The position numbers and the translations under genes are program-made. From Bradyrhizobium erythrophlei (GTDB lineage Bacteria; Pseudomonadota; Alphaproteobacteria; Rhizobiales; Xanthobacteraceae): DNA of 64,000 nt. Positions 9,295 through 17,893 of the stretch are shown piece by piece. The notes beneath the pieces were generated by a model, which saw nothing but the letters and a program-made list of their open reading frames with translations, did not search any database and was not told the origin of the DNA. Location of the stretch: positions 7,716,001 to 7,780,000 of the forward strand of contig NZ_LT670817.1 in assembly GCF_900129425.1 (NCBI RefSeq), written 5' to 3'. Every line of letters starts with the position of its first letter. The first letter of the stretch is position 1.

Positions 9295-9589
9295 GGTCAT
9301 ATCTGCATATTGCGGCGCCGACTTCAAGAGCTTCGCGACGTAATCGAGTGGCGTGCTTAATGAGTGTCGTAGGCCCGCTTAGCAAGTGCTGTTCAAACGC
9401 ATGCCGGCATTAGGTTAGCAGCTCGCATGACAACGGAATTTAGGTTTAGAAATAAATCCGCGACGGAGAATATGATGATCCACCCGCGCGCGTGAAGGCA
9501 ACAATGCTCAATCGCGACGATTGACCCAACAAGCTCGACGTGTGCGCGCTCCAGTACGTTGCACCAGGCTTCCGCCTGGGGTCAGGACG
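9295..9589. other. Intergenic with decayed copy of a small gene
   Basis: On the minus strand around 9290-9360 a short frame reads TRLRREALEVG... and matches PATLRREALEA in the repeats at 11.4 and 12.7 kb. A stretch near 9408-9450 (CATTAGG..AGCTCGCATGACAA) recurs at 12950-12990. No complete gene is visible. Confidence 0.5.
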
Positions 9590-9772
9590 TTAATTCGGTC
9601 GTTCATCGTTCCGATTCCTTTCCGCGTCGAGCTTCGCAATGACTGCTTTAGATTCCGCGTCGCTCCAGCCGCGCACCGCCGCGACGTGATAAGGCGAGCC
9701 GAGCGACGCGAGGTGACGATAGTTTTTCATCTGTGTCTCCGCGTAGGAGAGACCTTCGCTTGTCACTCCCAT
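9590..9772 (-). CDS. Small hypothetical protein, 60 aa, end of a three-gene operon
   Basis: Encodes MGVTSEGLSYAETQMKNYRH then SLGSPYHVAAVRGWSDAESK, ending ERNRNDERPN. The start overlaps the end of the upstream gene by ten bases, so translational coupling is likely. The middle resembles a short helix-turn-helix-like segment, but I cannot assign a family. Its third-position composition matches its operon partners. Confidence 0.6.
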   Translation of the reverse strand: MGVTSEGLSYAETQMKNYRHLASLGSPYHVAAVRGWSDAESKAVIAKLDAERNRNDERPN

Positions 9773-10671
9773 GGTGCGGACTCCTCCTGCTGGGTTTTAG
9801 TCTCGATGCCATCCAGGACGCGGACGAGCGCGTCTATATAGGTCTCATCTTCGCGCCGCTGTTGCCGTACATACGCGGGGAGGCTTAGTCCTCTGTTCGC
9901 CAGGAGCTTCTGGAGCGCCGGCGCCCAGTCCGTATTGGGGCTCGCCAGGTAAGCCTGCTTGTGTCGCTCGATGAGGGCGTGACAGCGCTTGGTTTCCGCC
10001 AGCTCCGCAGCGCTCTTTTCTCGGATCAGCCGATAGTGCTCGTTCCGGGCCTCGACCTTTGCAAGCAACTCCGGTGACGGGTTCATAAAGTCCGCGTCGG
10101 TCAGCCCGTGCTTTTCCCACTGCTCCAGTTGATTGAGAAATCGAAACTGCTCTCGCGTCGGTCCCTCGGCGTATGCGGTGTTCACCACTTCGGCGGTGAT
10201 GTCGCCGCGTAGCATCTCGCGGTCGGCCGCGATCCGTTTGAGTTGATACTTGACCGCCCCGTTACCGAAAACCGAGTAGGCGACCTGGGGCGGCTTATCA
10301 GTGCGGATGAAACCGGGGTTCTCTTGATTGCAGCGTTGAAGGAATCCATGCTTGATCAAGTAGCCTATGGCGTCGCCTACTTCCTCGTATACGCCATGAT
10401 CTAAATCGGGATCATAACCAGGAAAGTGAGCATCAGCCCATCGCAGTAGCCCGCTCCAGTCGAGCAGATCGCCGGGGAGCATCCACCGGACACTCGTCCG
10501 GAGGTCCCCTGTGATTTTGTTGCGCACGGCGTTGCCCAGGCCAATGTATGGCTTGTCGCCCCTCCAGCGAAGATCAGACGGGTCTCGATAGTCGCGGAGG
10601 TTGTCGGGAATCAGCGCCTCTGTCGGATTCGCACGAGCGCGCTGTCCGCTGCCGGGTGATTTCAATGCCAT
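9763..10671 (-). CDS. Hypothetical phage-type protein, 302 aa
   Basis: I start at the ATG at 10671 (MALKSPGSGQRARANPTE), which overlaps the preceding gene by ten bases; upstream in-frame codons read only as that gene's shadow. The middle contains DWSGLLRWADAHFPGYDP and GDAIGYLIKHGFLQRC, reminiscent of a winged-helix segment, followed by a long charged helix (ELLAKVEARNEHYRLIREKS) and a basic C-terminal part (YVRQQRREDETYIDAL). No known family is recognised. It lies between two coupled ORFans and shares their leader. Confidence 0.7.
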   Translation of the reverse strand: MALKSPGSGQRARANPTEALIPDNLRDYRDPSDLRWRGDKPYIGLGNAVRNKITGDLRTSVRWMLPGDLLDWSGLLRWADAHFPGYDPDLDHGVYEEVGDAIGYLIKHGFLQRCNQENPGFIRTDKPPQVAYSVFGNGAVKYQLKRIAADREMLRGDITAEVVNTAYAEGPTREQFRFLNQLEQWEKHGLTDADFMNPSPELLAKVEARNEHYRLIREKSAAELAETKRCHALIERHKQAYLASPNTDWAPALQKLLANRGLSLPAYVRQQRREDETYIDALVRVLDGIETKTQQEESAPWE

Positions 10672-10988
10672 GGTTGCACCTCCACATGCTGCGAGGCCCA
10701 TTCGATCCGGGTCTCTTCGTTGCCGGCGCGCTTGCTGCGCTCCGGCCAGACAATCCACGCATGGGTATAGGTCTGCGAGGAAATCGGGCGCTCGAAGCTG
10801 TCACCTTCGATGAAAAAGATTCTCCACGGCACCAGGATAATCAGTTCCGGTTTGAAGCCCCTCAGAATGCCGGCGGTATAAGCGCGGACGGCTTCGATGG
10901 TTTGGAACTCCGCTTTGGAGGTCGCAGGCTTCTTGGCCGGAAGATCGATCCGGCGGGCGATCATGTCTTCATAACTAAGCTTTGGCAT
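10662..10988 (-). CDS. Hypothetical protein, 108 aa, first gene of the operon
   Basis: Begins MPKLSYEDMIARRIDLPAKK and has a helical segment (ATSKAEFQTIEAVRAYTAG), a hydrophobic strand (LIILVPWRIFFIEGDSF) and a Trp-rich C-terminus (WIVWPERSKRAGNEETR, HVEVQPWH). The start is in the shared context GTGAAAGGGCATTCCCATGCC. A truncated paralogue of the first third lies at 12417-12521. The family is unknown; small size and leader duplication suggest a mobile-element accessory gene. Confidence 0.68.
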   Translation of the reverse strand: MPKLSYEDMIARRIDLPAKKPATSKAEFQTIEAVRAYTAGILRGFKPELIILVPWRIFFIEGDSFERPISSQTYTHAWIVWPERSKRAGNEETRIEWASQHVEVQPWH

Positions 10989-11198
10989 GGGAATGCCCTT
11001 TCACTTATCCCCCGGTAAAGACCCGGTGAGGGAAAGATTTTTGACGACAGATAGTCGGTCGCCCACGTCTACACCTTGCCATCTTGCACACACCGCATTT
11101 GCGCCGATGTGATCCGTCCGTGGCCCCGTGAAAAGGAATGAGGGCCATAAGGTAGGTTGGTAGAAGTCACCGTCTTTGGTGCTTCAGCTTTTACGCAT
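10983..11198 (-). promoter_or_regulatory. 216-bp duplicated leader/promoter, copy B
   Basis: Second copy of the leader at 9079-9294, equal in length and differing at only a handful of positions. It covers the start and upstream region of the gene at 10988. Confidence 0.7.
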
Positions 11199-11401
11199 CG
11201 TGGTATTTGCACATCGAGGCGTCGACTTCAACAGTTTCGACGTGATCGAGTTGCATGTTTAATTAGTGTCGCAGCTGCGAGAGCAATCTGATTGATAAAT
11301 CTGAATTCCGTTTATTCGGAATCCAGAAATGGACCAGCGGCTGCCAAGCCTATTGTAGGACTGGAAGGTGGAAGTCACCCTTCTGCCCGCGCCTGCGCGA
11401 C

Positions 11402-11593
11402 TATATGAAGTGATCATAGTCGCCTTCGCCTAGGCCCGACGGAGAGTTTAAGAGCTAAGGCAAATTCGCGCGCGCATACACCTTGCCGTCTCGATCGCGG
11501 CGATGGGCTTCAAGAGCTTCGCGACGGAGTGTCGCAGGGACAGCAACGCGCGGACTCCTAAATCTCAATTCCGGTTTATTCTCCGGCGCTGTG
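11402..11593 (-). repeat. 190-bp direct repeat encoding a decayed small gene, copy 1
   Basis: Nearly identical to 12717-12909. Read on the minus strand, both copies encode PENKPELRF(R/G)SPRV then VPATLRREALEA, then DRDGKVY and RANLP, each followed by the same TAG (11455-11457 here). No start codon is visible because an in-frame stop lies upstream. This looks like a duplicated C-terminal gene remnant. Confidence 0.65.
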
Positions 11594-11737
11594 AAGCTCC
11601 ACTTTGCGAAGAAACGGATCCGCTAGCAAAATCGACATCGCTGCAGCATGGGCTACGGTGAGGACATCGAGTGCGTTTTTTAAGCTAGTGCATTTTTCGA
11701 TTAGAAGGAGCGTGAGTGCTGAAATCGCGCATTGCGA

Positions 11738-12247
11738 TCAATCGAGATCGCCATGCCTCAGCTTCCGCTTGAGGCAGAGTATGCAACAGGCGCTCCGGCA
11801 AAAGTATCTCGACGCCATCGCCCTCATCCTCTGCCGTTGATAGCTGTCTAGAGCCGCCTGCTTCACCTTTGCAAGCGTGATCGTGTCTGGCACGGTCATG
11901 TGATAGCTCGTCCCCGCACACACGAAGAATCCGAGTCGCACAAGCAGTGTCAATTCACTGCAAAAAAGTCCAATTTCGTCCGAGTACAAACCAAGTGCCG
12001 CGACGTGCCGCGAGCGCTCTAATTCTCCCAAGATTTCGAGCCCAAATGCTGCAAGGTGAGGGGTTGCCATTACATGAATCAAGCCAATTTGGTCCGAAAA
12101 CTCAGGGTCGGTCAGCGCTTCAGACCAGAACTCTTGAGCCTCTGCCACCTTGATGAGCCAAGCCGCGACAAACCGGCAGTCAGGCTCATGGGTCCTTTCG
12201 AGCAAAATATGAGGATTGACGGGTTCTCTCATCGTTGAATCTTCCAT
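11738..12247 (-). CDS. Hypothetical protein, about 169 aa
   Basis: The ATG at 12247 (MEDSTMREPVNPHILLER) has GGAG eight bases upstream. The product is mostly helical (AAWLIKVAEAQEFWSEALTD, DQIGLIHVMATPHLAAFG, EILGELERSRHVAALGL) with a hydrophobic segment (FCSELTLLVRLGFFVCAGTS). The C-terminal 20 residues are Cys/Arg-rich (RSACCILCLKRKLRHG) and may be out-of-frame sequence after a small lesion. It lies between two copies of the 190-bp repeat. No family is recognised. Confidence 0.55.
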   Translation of the reverse strand: MEDSTMREPVNPHILLERTHEPDCRFVAAWLIKVAEAQEFWSEALTDPEFSDQIGLIHVMATPHLAAFGLEILGELERSRHVAALGLYSDEIGLFCSELTLLVRLGFFVCAGTSYHMTVPDTITLAKVKQAALDSYQRQRMRAMASRYFCRSACCILCLKRKLRHGDLD

Positions 12248-12416
12248 TGCACATACTCCGAACCGCGAGCTAAGAGGTAGCAAGTGGGCGGCTCAACGCT
12301 CGCCTGAAAATCCGCTTCGTACGAGTCTAAGGGCTTGTATTGAAGCCCTCAGAATGGGGGCGGAATCCGCCAATTCGTCGAAGGTGGCGCGGGCTTCTTT
12401 GGAGCAGGACGGGTCG

Positions 12417-12521
12417 TCACGCCCTCGTGAGAACATCCGCGGTACAAGCGCGAATTGCCTCGATAGTTTGGAACACCGCTTTAGAGGTCGCAGCCTTCTT
12501 GGCTGTTGCAGTCTTACTCAT
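12417..12521 (-). pseudogene. Truncated paralogue of the 108-aa protein at 10662-10988
   Basis: A 34-codon frame encodes MSKTATAKKAATSKAVFQTI then EAIRACTADVLTRA and stop. It aligns with KKPATSKAEFQTIEAVRAYT in the 108-aa protein, and the DNA around it (TAGAGGTCGCAG, TTCTTGGC) is similar too. The C-terminal two thirds are missing. It may still be translated as a short peptide. Confidence 0.6.
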
Positions 12522-12716
12522 GGTGGAATCCCTTCCTATTTGTATTTTGCCGCCGAGACTATTCTCGATGACCGCGTAAGGCTGGCCAGTAGTTGGCCAC
12601 CAAGTTAGCTCCGGTCTGGGCTGGAGCTACTTTAGGTGGAGATCGATCCAAAGGATCGACCCCTCTCGATACGCTGGGACATCACATAAGAACGAGCGCC
12701 GTTGAGAACAAGGGTA

Positions 12717-12909
12717 TATGAAGTGATCATAGTCCGCCTTCGCCTAGGCCCGACGGAGAGTTTAAGAGCTAAGGCAAATTCGCGCGCCCATACACCTTGC
12801 CGTCTCGATCGCGGCGACGGGCTTCAAGAGCTTCGCGACGGAGCGTCGCAGGGACAACAACGCGCGGACTCCCAAATCTCAATTCCGGTTTATTCTCCGG
12901 CGCTGTGTG
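12717..12909 (-). repeat. 190-bp direct repeat encoding a decayed small gene, copy 2
   Basis: Partner of 11402-11593, same orientation. The TAG of the encoded peptide is at 12769-12771. The two copies bracket the 169-aa ORFan and the truncated paralogue, which is the arrangement expected of a segmental duplication or a composite insertion. Confidence 0.65.
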
Positions 12910-13769
12910 TCCTAGAAGCGGATGGCCGGTACAGCCCGAGCGCATTGGGCATTAGGCGGTAGCTCGCATGACAAGGAAATTTAGGTTTTTATGAATCCGA
13001 GACTATGAATTAAGGAAAATCTCGCGTGCGCGTGTAAGGTTAACAAAAAAGGTTAACGCGCCCTCGAATGCTATTTATCTTAATCTGGATACCGAGAACG
13101 GACGATGAGGCGTCGATACTCCAAGCCCAGAGAGGACCGCAAACACCGCGGCCATCACCACCCTAGAGTCAGTCAGATCAGTCGGATCAGTGATTTCTCT
13201 ATGTCCTCGCTCTCCCTGCTTTTGTTGATTTTCCAAGAAGGAGAATGAGGGAGCAAGGGCGGAGAAGATGAAAGGAGCGACAGAGAGATTTGACTGATCC
13301 GACTGATCCGACTGATCGTCATCAGGGTGCGCTTCTTGCTCGTCCTGCTGAGTTCGGTTCGAAAACACCTAGCAGGCATTTATCTGAATTAAGAAATAGT
13401 GAGGCCGCCGCAGCCGCGTCAATAATAGCTTGAGAAGCTCAGGTGTCCTTGGGCGCCTTCGTCTCGCGCCGGGCTCGGGGGCATAGTTCGGCCGCCCCTT
13501 CCGAGTTAAAACATTTTCTCACAAATCAATTGAACTTATTCGGTCTGACCTACTTATCATTTGTTCCTGCGACGCTCGACAGTTGTCAACCGCGCCCTCC
13601 AGAGAACGTCGGCCCCGCGTCAAGGGCCACCGCAAGAGATAGGCAACGTGAAGCCTATACCCGGTGGCTTTTCCCCGGCCCCCTCGGGCGCGACGGCGAA
13701 TTGAAAACGATGGCATCCGCTCGTAACCAATGAGCGGGATTGGTGGCCTTCCTAACGGAAGGTCGAATC
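12910..13769. other. 860-bp non-coding interval upstream of the replication module
   Basis: Contains the copy at 12950-12990 of a motif also found near 9408, a duplicated GGTTAAC element (TAAGGTTAACAAAAAAGGTTAAC near 13037), the GATCAGTC repeats at 13174-13317, and no convincing gene. The minus-strand frame over the repeats encodes low-complexity ISRISRISQIS and is rejected. The interval precedes an excisionase-like gene and a primase, so an origin or promoter is plausible here. Confidence 0.5.
13174..13317. repeat. Iteron-like 9-bp repeats in inverted orientation
   Basis: GATCAGTCGGATCAGT at 13176-13191 is the exact reverse complement of ACTGATCCGACTGATC at 13293-13308. The right block continues as a third overlapping unit to 13317, giving tandem ATCCGACTG units. 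Two arrays face each other across about 100 bp, roughly 450 bp upstream of the excisionase-like gene. Confidence 0.6.
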
Positions 13770-14069
13770 ATGTCCATCAATACTCAAGTCGAAATCCCAC
13801 AAGCTTTGTTCCTAAAGGCCCGCCAAGTACGTGCACGCTACGGCGACGTTTCGCACATGTGGCTTGTCAGGCGCCAAAAGGATTCTGGCTTCCCGTCACC
13901 GACCATCTTGGGCGGTATCAGGTTTTGGAAGCTCAGCGATCTGGAGCGCTGGGAGACGGACCAAAAGGCCGCACCAAAGGTTCGCGCGTATAACTTGTCG
14001 ACGTCAGCCGCGGGCAACCTCGCTGAGGGCGCTGACGGTTCGATCAAAGCGCGGGAGTCTATATCATGA
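13770..14069 (+). CDS. AlpA/excisionase-like helix-turn-helix DNA-binding protein
   Basis: The start is the ATG at 13770 with GGAAGG seven bases upstream. The product (99 aa) has the layout of small MerR/AlpA-type regulators: an early helix (ALFLKARQVRARYGDVSHMW), a wing (DSGFPSPTILGGIRFWKLSD) and a following helix (LERWETDQKA). The F-P-x-P...R-F-W pattern is typical of phage and plasmid AlpA/excisionase proteins that recognise att or promoter sites. Its stop overlaps the next start by ATGA, so it is coupled to the replication genes. Confidence 0.75.
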   Translation: MSINTQVEIPQALFLKARQVRARYGDVSHMWLVRRQKDSGFPSPTILGGIRFWKLSDLERWETDQKAAPKVRAYNLSTSAAGNLAEGADGSIKARESIS

Positions 14070-14647
14070 CCCGCTATCGGAAACCGCGTGCGCACATCGG
14101 ATCCAACGACCCGGCGCGGGTCAAACATTGGGCGAAAGAGTTTCCCGATTGCAATTGGGCAATCGAAGTTGATCGCTCTTGCATCACCGTTGTGGATCTT
14201 ACCCAAGCGCGCAAGCCCCCTGCCGATCATGGCCTTCGCCCCGTCACTGTAACAGTGACCACCGGCGGAACGCACCAGTTCTACCAAAACCCTCATCGCG
14301 ATCCGATCAACGACGAGCCCGAAATCATGAAGGCGAAGGTCGGCCCCGCGGGCGGGGATGGAGATGCTGATGCCGCGTGGTTCTGGTTGAACATGAACCA
14401 CACACTTCGCCTTAGGAGGGCGACGGCGAACGAGCGGAATATTGAGAAAGATATCACCGTTACAATCGTGAGAATGCTCGGGTCTGGAGTGCGGACTCGA
14501 GAATTTTGGATGGTACCCGAGAGTCTGGTCGGATACGTCCTCAAGTATGGCGAAAAGTGCCTAGTAGATGACGGATCGGGGATTGTGATGCCTGGTTCGT
14601 GTGTGGACGGAGAAATCCTCGCTTGGTCGGAGGATGGGGGCGCTTGA
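14066..14647 (+). CDS. Bifunctional primase/polymerase-like protein with degenerate active site
   Basis: The N-terminal part (RVKHWAKEFPDCNWAIEV, then CITVVDLTQ, later VTVTTGGTHQFYQN) follows the plan of prim-pol domains: a W-x-x-x-x-P-x-x-N strand, an acidic D-x-D strand, then T-x-x-GG-x-H-x-Y. The metal-binding D-x-D is replaced by VVDLTQ, so polymerase activity is doubtful. The C-terminal half (VGYVLKYGEKCLVDDG, SCVDGEILAWSEDGG) is unassigned. It overlaps the AlpA-like gene by four bases and precedes the large primase-helicase, so an accessory role in replication initiation is inferred. Confidence 0.65.
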   Translation: MTRYRKPRAHIGSNDPARVKHWAKEFPDCNWAIEVDRSCITVVDLTQARKPPADHGLRPVTVTVTTGGTHQFYQNPHRDPINDEPEIMKAKVGPAGGDGDADAAWFWLNMNHTLRLRRATANERNIEKDITVTIVRMLGSGVRTREFWMVPESLVGYVLKYGEKCLVDDGSGIVMPGSCVDGEILAWSEDGGA

Positions 14648-14723
14648 GACAGGAACAAGCTCGGCTCATTGCCGGGCTTCGTACCAAAAGCGTTGAAGTC
14701 CGAAGCCAAAAGGATCACGTAAC

Positions 14724-17465
14724 ATGTCAGAAGTTAGCAACCTCCCTACCGGCGCCGACGCCAGATTACAGCGCCTCTTTGATAGCGCGTTCCGCGGGCA
14801 TCGCATTCATGCGCTACCGCCAAAGGGTGGAACGCGCACATGGGATCCTCCGCCCGACGCCACGCAATGGATAGCGGCCGCCCGCAGGTGGATTGACGGG
14901 CAGAAGGGCTGTAAGTTCTATTTTTCGCCGGCGTCGATTAAACTAGGCAGCGATACCACGACCAAGGCCGACATGCTGTCAAGCGAGTGGGTATGGGCCG
15001 ATCTTGATCCTCGCGACGGTAAGCCCCTAGAGTCGGAACGCGCCGAGATGCTTTTCATACTTACGATCGGTCTTCCCATCGACGTCCCCGAACCCACGTT
15101 TATCGTGGATAGCGGTCGTGGCTGTTGGGCATTCTGGCGACTTGAGGCCCCCCACGTCTTCGACGGTCGGGACGGTGATGCTACGCGCTCCTTCGAAGCA
15201 GTATTGCGCGGCCTCGCAAACACATTTGGGGAATTCGGTGACCGCAGTGTGAAGAATATCAATCGGATCGCTCGGCTGCCGTCTTCAATCAACCCTAAGA
15301 CTAACGTTGTAGCCACAGTCATTGCATACAACAATGTACGATACACACTACGCGACTTCCCGGTGATAGCTATTGAACGACGGCCTCTTGCCGATGTTGC
15401 GGACGAAGCCGTGCCGCTCGATTTGTTCAAACGCATGCTGGCAGCCACGCCTTATACCGGCGGACCTGAAGGACTCGACGATCGAAACGGCGACGAGGGT
15501 TGGCTCCAATTTGCAATGGCCGCTCACGAAGCGGCGCGGGGTGATTGCGCCGATTATCTCTACGCTTTCATTGAGTGGTGCCAAAACGATCCGAACGGAA
15601 AAGACAGTTGGTCAACCGAGAGCATCCAAGCCCGCTGGGAAAGTTTCGACTGCGACGAGGGTAGTGGCATCACGCGCGCTTCATGGGACAGGCTGTTGCT
15701 GTACTTCGGGCAAGATGATCTTGTTTCCGATGCATCTCAAGACACAACGGCAGTCGATGACTTTGCGGGTTCTGACGAAGCGGACTTTATGCTGCCGCCA
15801 CCAAAGTCAGAGGAGGAAGCCAAGGCCAGGGCCAAAGCCCAAAAAGATGCCACCGAACGCGAGCGCATCAGGGCGGCCAGGAAACGCACCGCCATCGTCC
15901 GCGAGGTCCGCGCGATGCTAGACAAGACGGTTGCAAACGGTTGCACTGAGGAGGAGGCTGCATCGGCGATGGCCAAAGCAACTGACCTCATCGAGGAGTA
16001 TAAGCTCACCGCAGAGGATCTGACTGCCGATCTTCCGCCGCAAGAGGATGACGAGGGGAAGGGCGGCGATGTTGGCGGCGACTTCACCGACATACCGACA
16101 GGCTCATCGCCAAAGGACTTCTACTGCCATCTACCAACCAATACTTTCATTTACCGCCCAACCCATGACATGTGGCCGCCGAGCACCATCAATGGTCGCT
16201 TTGGACGAGGGGCAGCCAACAAGCTCCAGCGTAATCGCGGAGTTGAGCAAGCTACATGGGCGCCGGGTTCCCCGCCTTTGATACGAGATAAGCTCATTGC
16301 GAACGGCGCATGGGTTTCAGAGCGGGGCACCTCGTGCTTCAATCTCTATCGGCCACCGTTGCCGAACAAGAATGGCGACAAAGACAAGGTTGGCCCGTGG
16401 CTTGACCACCTCAAGAAAGTCTTCCCTGACGACTGGGAACACATTCGAAACTGGTTCGCCTACCGCGTCCAGCGTCCCGAGGTCAAGATCAACCACTGCA
16501 TCGTCATGGGTGGCGGCCCCGGGACCGGCAAAGATACCTTGATCGCTGGCGTTCGCGAAGCGATTGGCGCGTGGAATTTTCAGGAGTGCAATCCGCCGCA
16601 GCTGTTCGAAGCATTCGACGCGAGCTTCTTGCAGTCTGTAATCCTGCGCATCAATGAAGCGCGCGATATGGGGGAATCTAAAATTGATCGCTATCAGTTC
16701 TACGAGCGCACAAAAACCTTGATGGCATCCCCACCCGAAACGCTAACCGTGCAAGAAAAATATCTGAAGCGCTACTCTATCATGAACCTTGTCTGTATCA
16801 TCATCACGACGAACAACAAGACGAATGGTCTTTACCTGAAAGGCGACGACCGCCGACACTTTGTGGCATGGTCGCCGCTGACGGAAGCCGACTTCGAAGC
16901 CGGCTACTTCACCAAGCTCTGGGACTGGTACAACAAAGAGGACGGTTTCGCTCACGTCGCTGCTTATCTTAGGGGAGTCGATGTAACCGCGTTTGATCCC
17001 AAGGCATCGCCGCCGAAAACGAGCGCGTTCTGGGAAATCGTCGGCGCGAACCAAGCTCCGGAGGACGGTGAGCTATCGTCACTGCTGACGATGATCGGAA
17101 GACCGTTTGAGCAACTGGACGCGGTGACCGTCGAACAAGTCGCCGCCATGGCAGCACAGAACCTGACGGAGTTCGGTGAATTCTATTCGATGATTACCGA
17201 CAAGAAGAGCCGGCGAACCATGCCGGGCCGATTTGAGCGCGCAGGTTACGTCAGCGTTCGTAACCCGGGTGATCGCAAAGACGGATTGTGGGCGGTCAAC
17301 CGGAAGCGGCAGGTCATCTATGCCCGCAAAGAACTTTCGATCAACGCTCAATACACAGCTGCTGAGGCTCTAATCAGGGAAGCCGGAAGGGCCGCGAAAG
17401 TGATGGCGATAAGGCGCGCCGTCCGGTCAGCCGATGAGATCGACGATTTAGCCGACCTAATGTGA
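14724..17465 (+). CDS. Primase-helicase replication protein (AEP primase plus SF3/D5-type helicase)
   Basis: A 913-aa replication initiator of phage/plasmid type. The N-terminal primase-like domain has the acidic pair WADLDPRDG (about residues 91-99) and the later VDSGRGCWAFWRLE, which matches RepB/VirE-type primases. A charged linker follows (KSEEEAKARAKAQKDATERE). The C-terminal helicase has Walker A GGGPGTGKDT (about 595-604), preceded by FPDDWEHIRNWFAYRVQRPE, and a Walker B region ending in ILRINEARDMG. IIITTNNKTNGLYLKGDDRR is the typical sensor segment of the DUF5906/D5 group. It should open and prime the origin of the mobile element. RBS spacing is acceptable from the ATG at 14724. Confidence 0.88.
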   Translation: MSEVSNLPTGADARLQRLFDSAFRGHRIHALPPKGGTRTWDPPPDATQWIAAARRWIDGQKGCKFYFSPASIKLGSDTTTKADMLSSEWVWADLDPRDGKPLESERAEMLFILTIGLPIDVPEPTFIVDSGRGCWAFWRLEAPHVFDGRDGDATRSFEAVLRGLANTFGEFGDRSVKNINRIARLPSSINPKTNVVATVIAYNNVRYTLRDFPVIAIERRPLADVADEAVPLDLFKRMLAATPYTGGPEGLDDRNGDEGWLQFAMAAHEAARGDCADYLYAFIEWCQNDPNGKDSWSTESIQARWESFDCDEGSGITRASWDRLLLYFGQDDLVSDASQDTTAVDDFAGSDEADFMLPPPKSEEEAKARAKAQKDATERERIRAARKRTAIVREVRAMLDKTVANGCTEEEAASAMAKATDLIEEYKLTAEDLTADLPPQEDDEGKGGDVGGDFTDIPTGSSPKDFYCHLPTNTFIYRPTHDMWPPSTINGRFGRGAANKLQRNRGVEQATWAPGSPPLIRDKLIANGAWVSERGTSCFNLYRPPLPNKNGDKDKVGPWLDHLKKVFPDDWEHIRNWFAYRVQRPEVKINHCIVMGGGPGTGKDTLIAGVREAIGAWNFQECNPPQLFEAFDASFLQSVILRINEARDMGESKIDRYQFYERTKTLMASPPETLTVQEKYLKRYSIMNLVCIIITTNNKTNGLYLKGDDRRHFVAWSPLTEADFEAGYFTKLWDWYNKEDGFAHVAAYLRGVDVTAFDPKASPPKTSAFWEIVGANQAPEDGELSSLLTMIGRPFEQLDAVTVEQVAAMAAQNLTEFGEFYSMITDKKSRRTMPGRFERAGYVSVRNPGDRKDGLWAVNRKRQVIYARKELSINAQYTAAEALIREAGRAAKVMAIRRAVRSADEIDDLADLM

Positions 17466-17571
17466 TCTCGTTGCTAATGAATTGGTGAGCTCCGCGAGGC
17501 CCCTTCCCGCTCCAATAGCCGACTTTGGTTTTAGACCGTCATCGGCAGCGCACGTTCCAGGAAGCCTTTGC

Positions 17572-17745
17572 TCAATCACGGCCAAGGCGAAAAAACTCGG
17601 AAGCGTGCGCCGCGTTAAACTTAATTCCTAACCGCTGTTGCGCGTCTTTACTCAACAGGCTTGCGCTCGGCGTTACGTCGTACCAACATTCACCTTGCGT
17701 AAATTGAAGGATGACAACCGCACACAACGACGTGCGGGGCTTCAT
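17572..17745 (-). CDS. Possible small protein, 57 aa
   Basis: Frame MKPRTSLCAVVILQFTQGEC...SASLLSKDAQQRLGIKFN... ends FFRLGRD. An AAAGGGACA ribosome-binding site lies about ten bases upstream. It is the only plausible gene in the interval 17466-17893, and it is antisense to the neighbours. No family is recognised. Confidence 0.35.
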   Translation of the reverse strand: MKPRTSLCAVVILQFTQGECWYDVTPSASLLSKDAQQRLGIKFNAAHASEFFRLGRD

Positions 17746-17893
17746 CGGCAAATGTCCCTTTGGCCCTTTCGCTCTCACGGGGCCTCTGACGCTCCGCTGC
17801 TCATAGCAGCGAGAGCCTTGTGGAAATGGTGCAGCGACACGCGGCCACCGGAATAATCCGAGCGGCAAAACCTAACAGTGAAAGGGCATCCCC

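Noticed and set aside
9521..9841. Plus-strand 106-residue frame
   Set aside because: Antisense to two overlapping minus-strand genes that share an operon structure; Arg-rich shadow composition.
13075..13379. Minus-strand frames of 97 and 68 residues over the GATCAGTC repeats
   Set aside because: The translations are low-complexity (ISRISRISQIS, SDQSDQSN) and arise from the repeat itself; no ribosome-binding site, no homology-like pattern.
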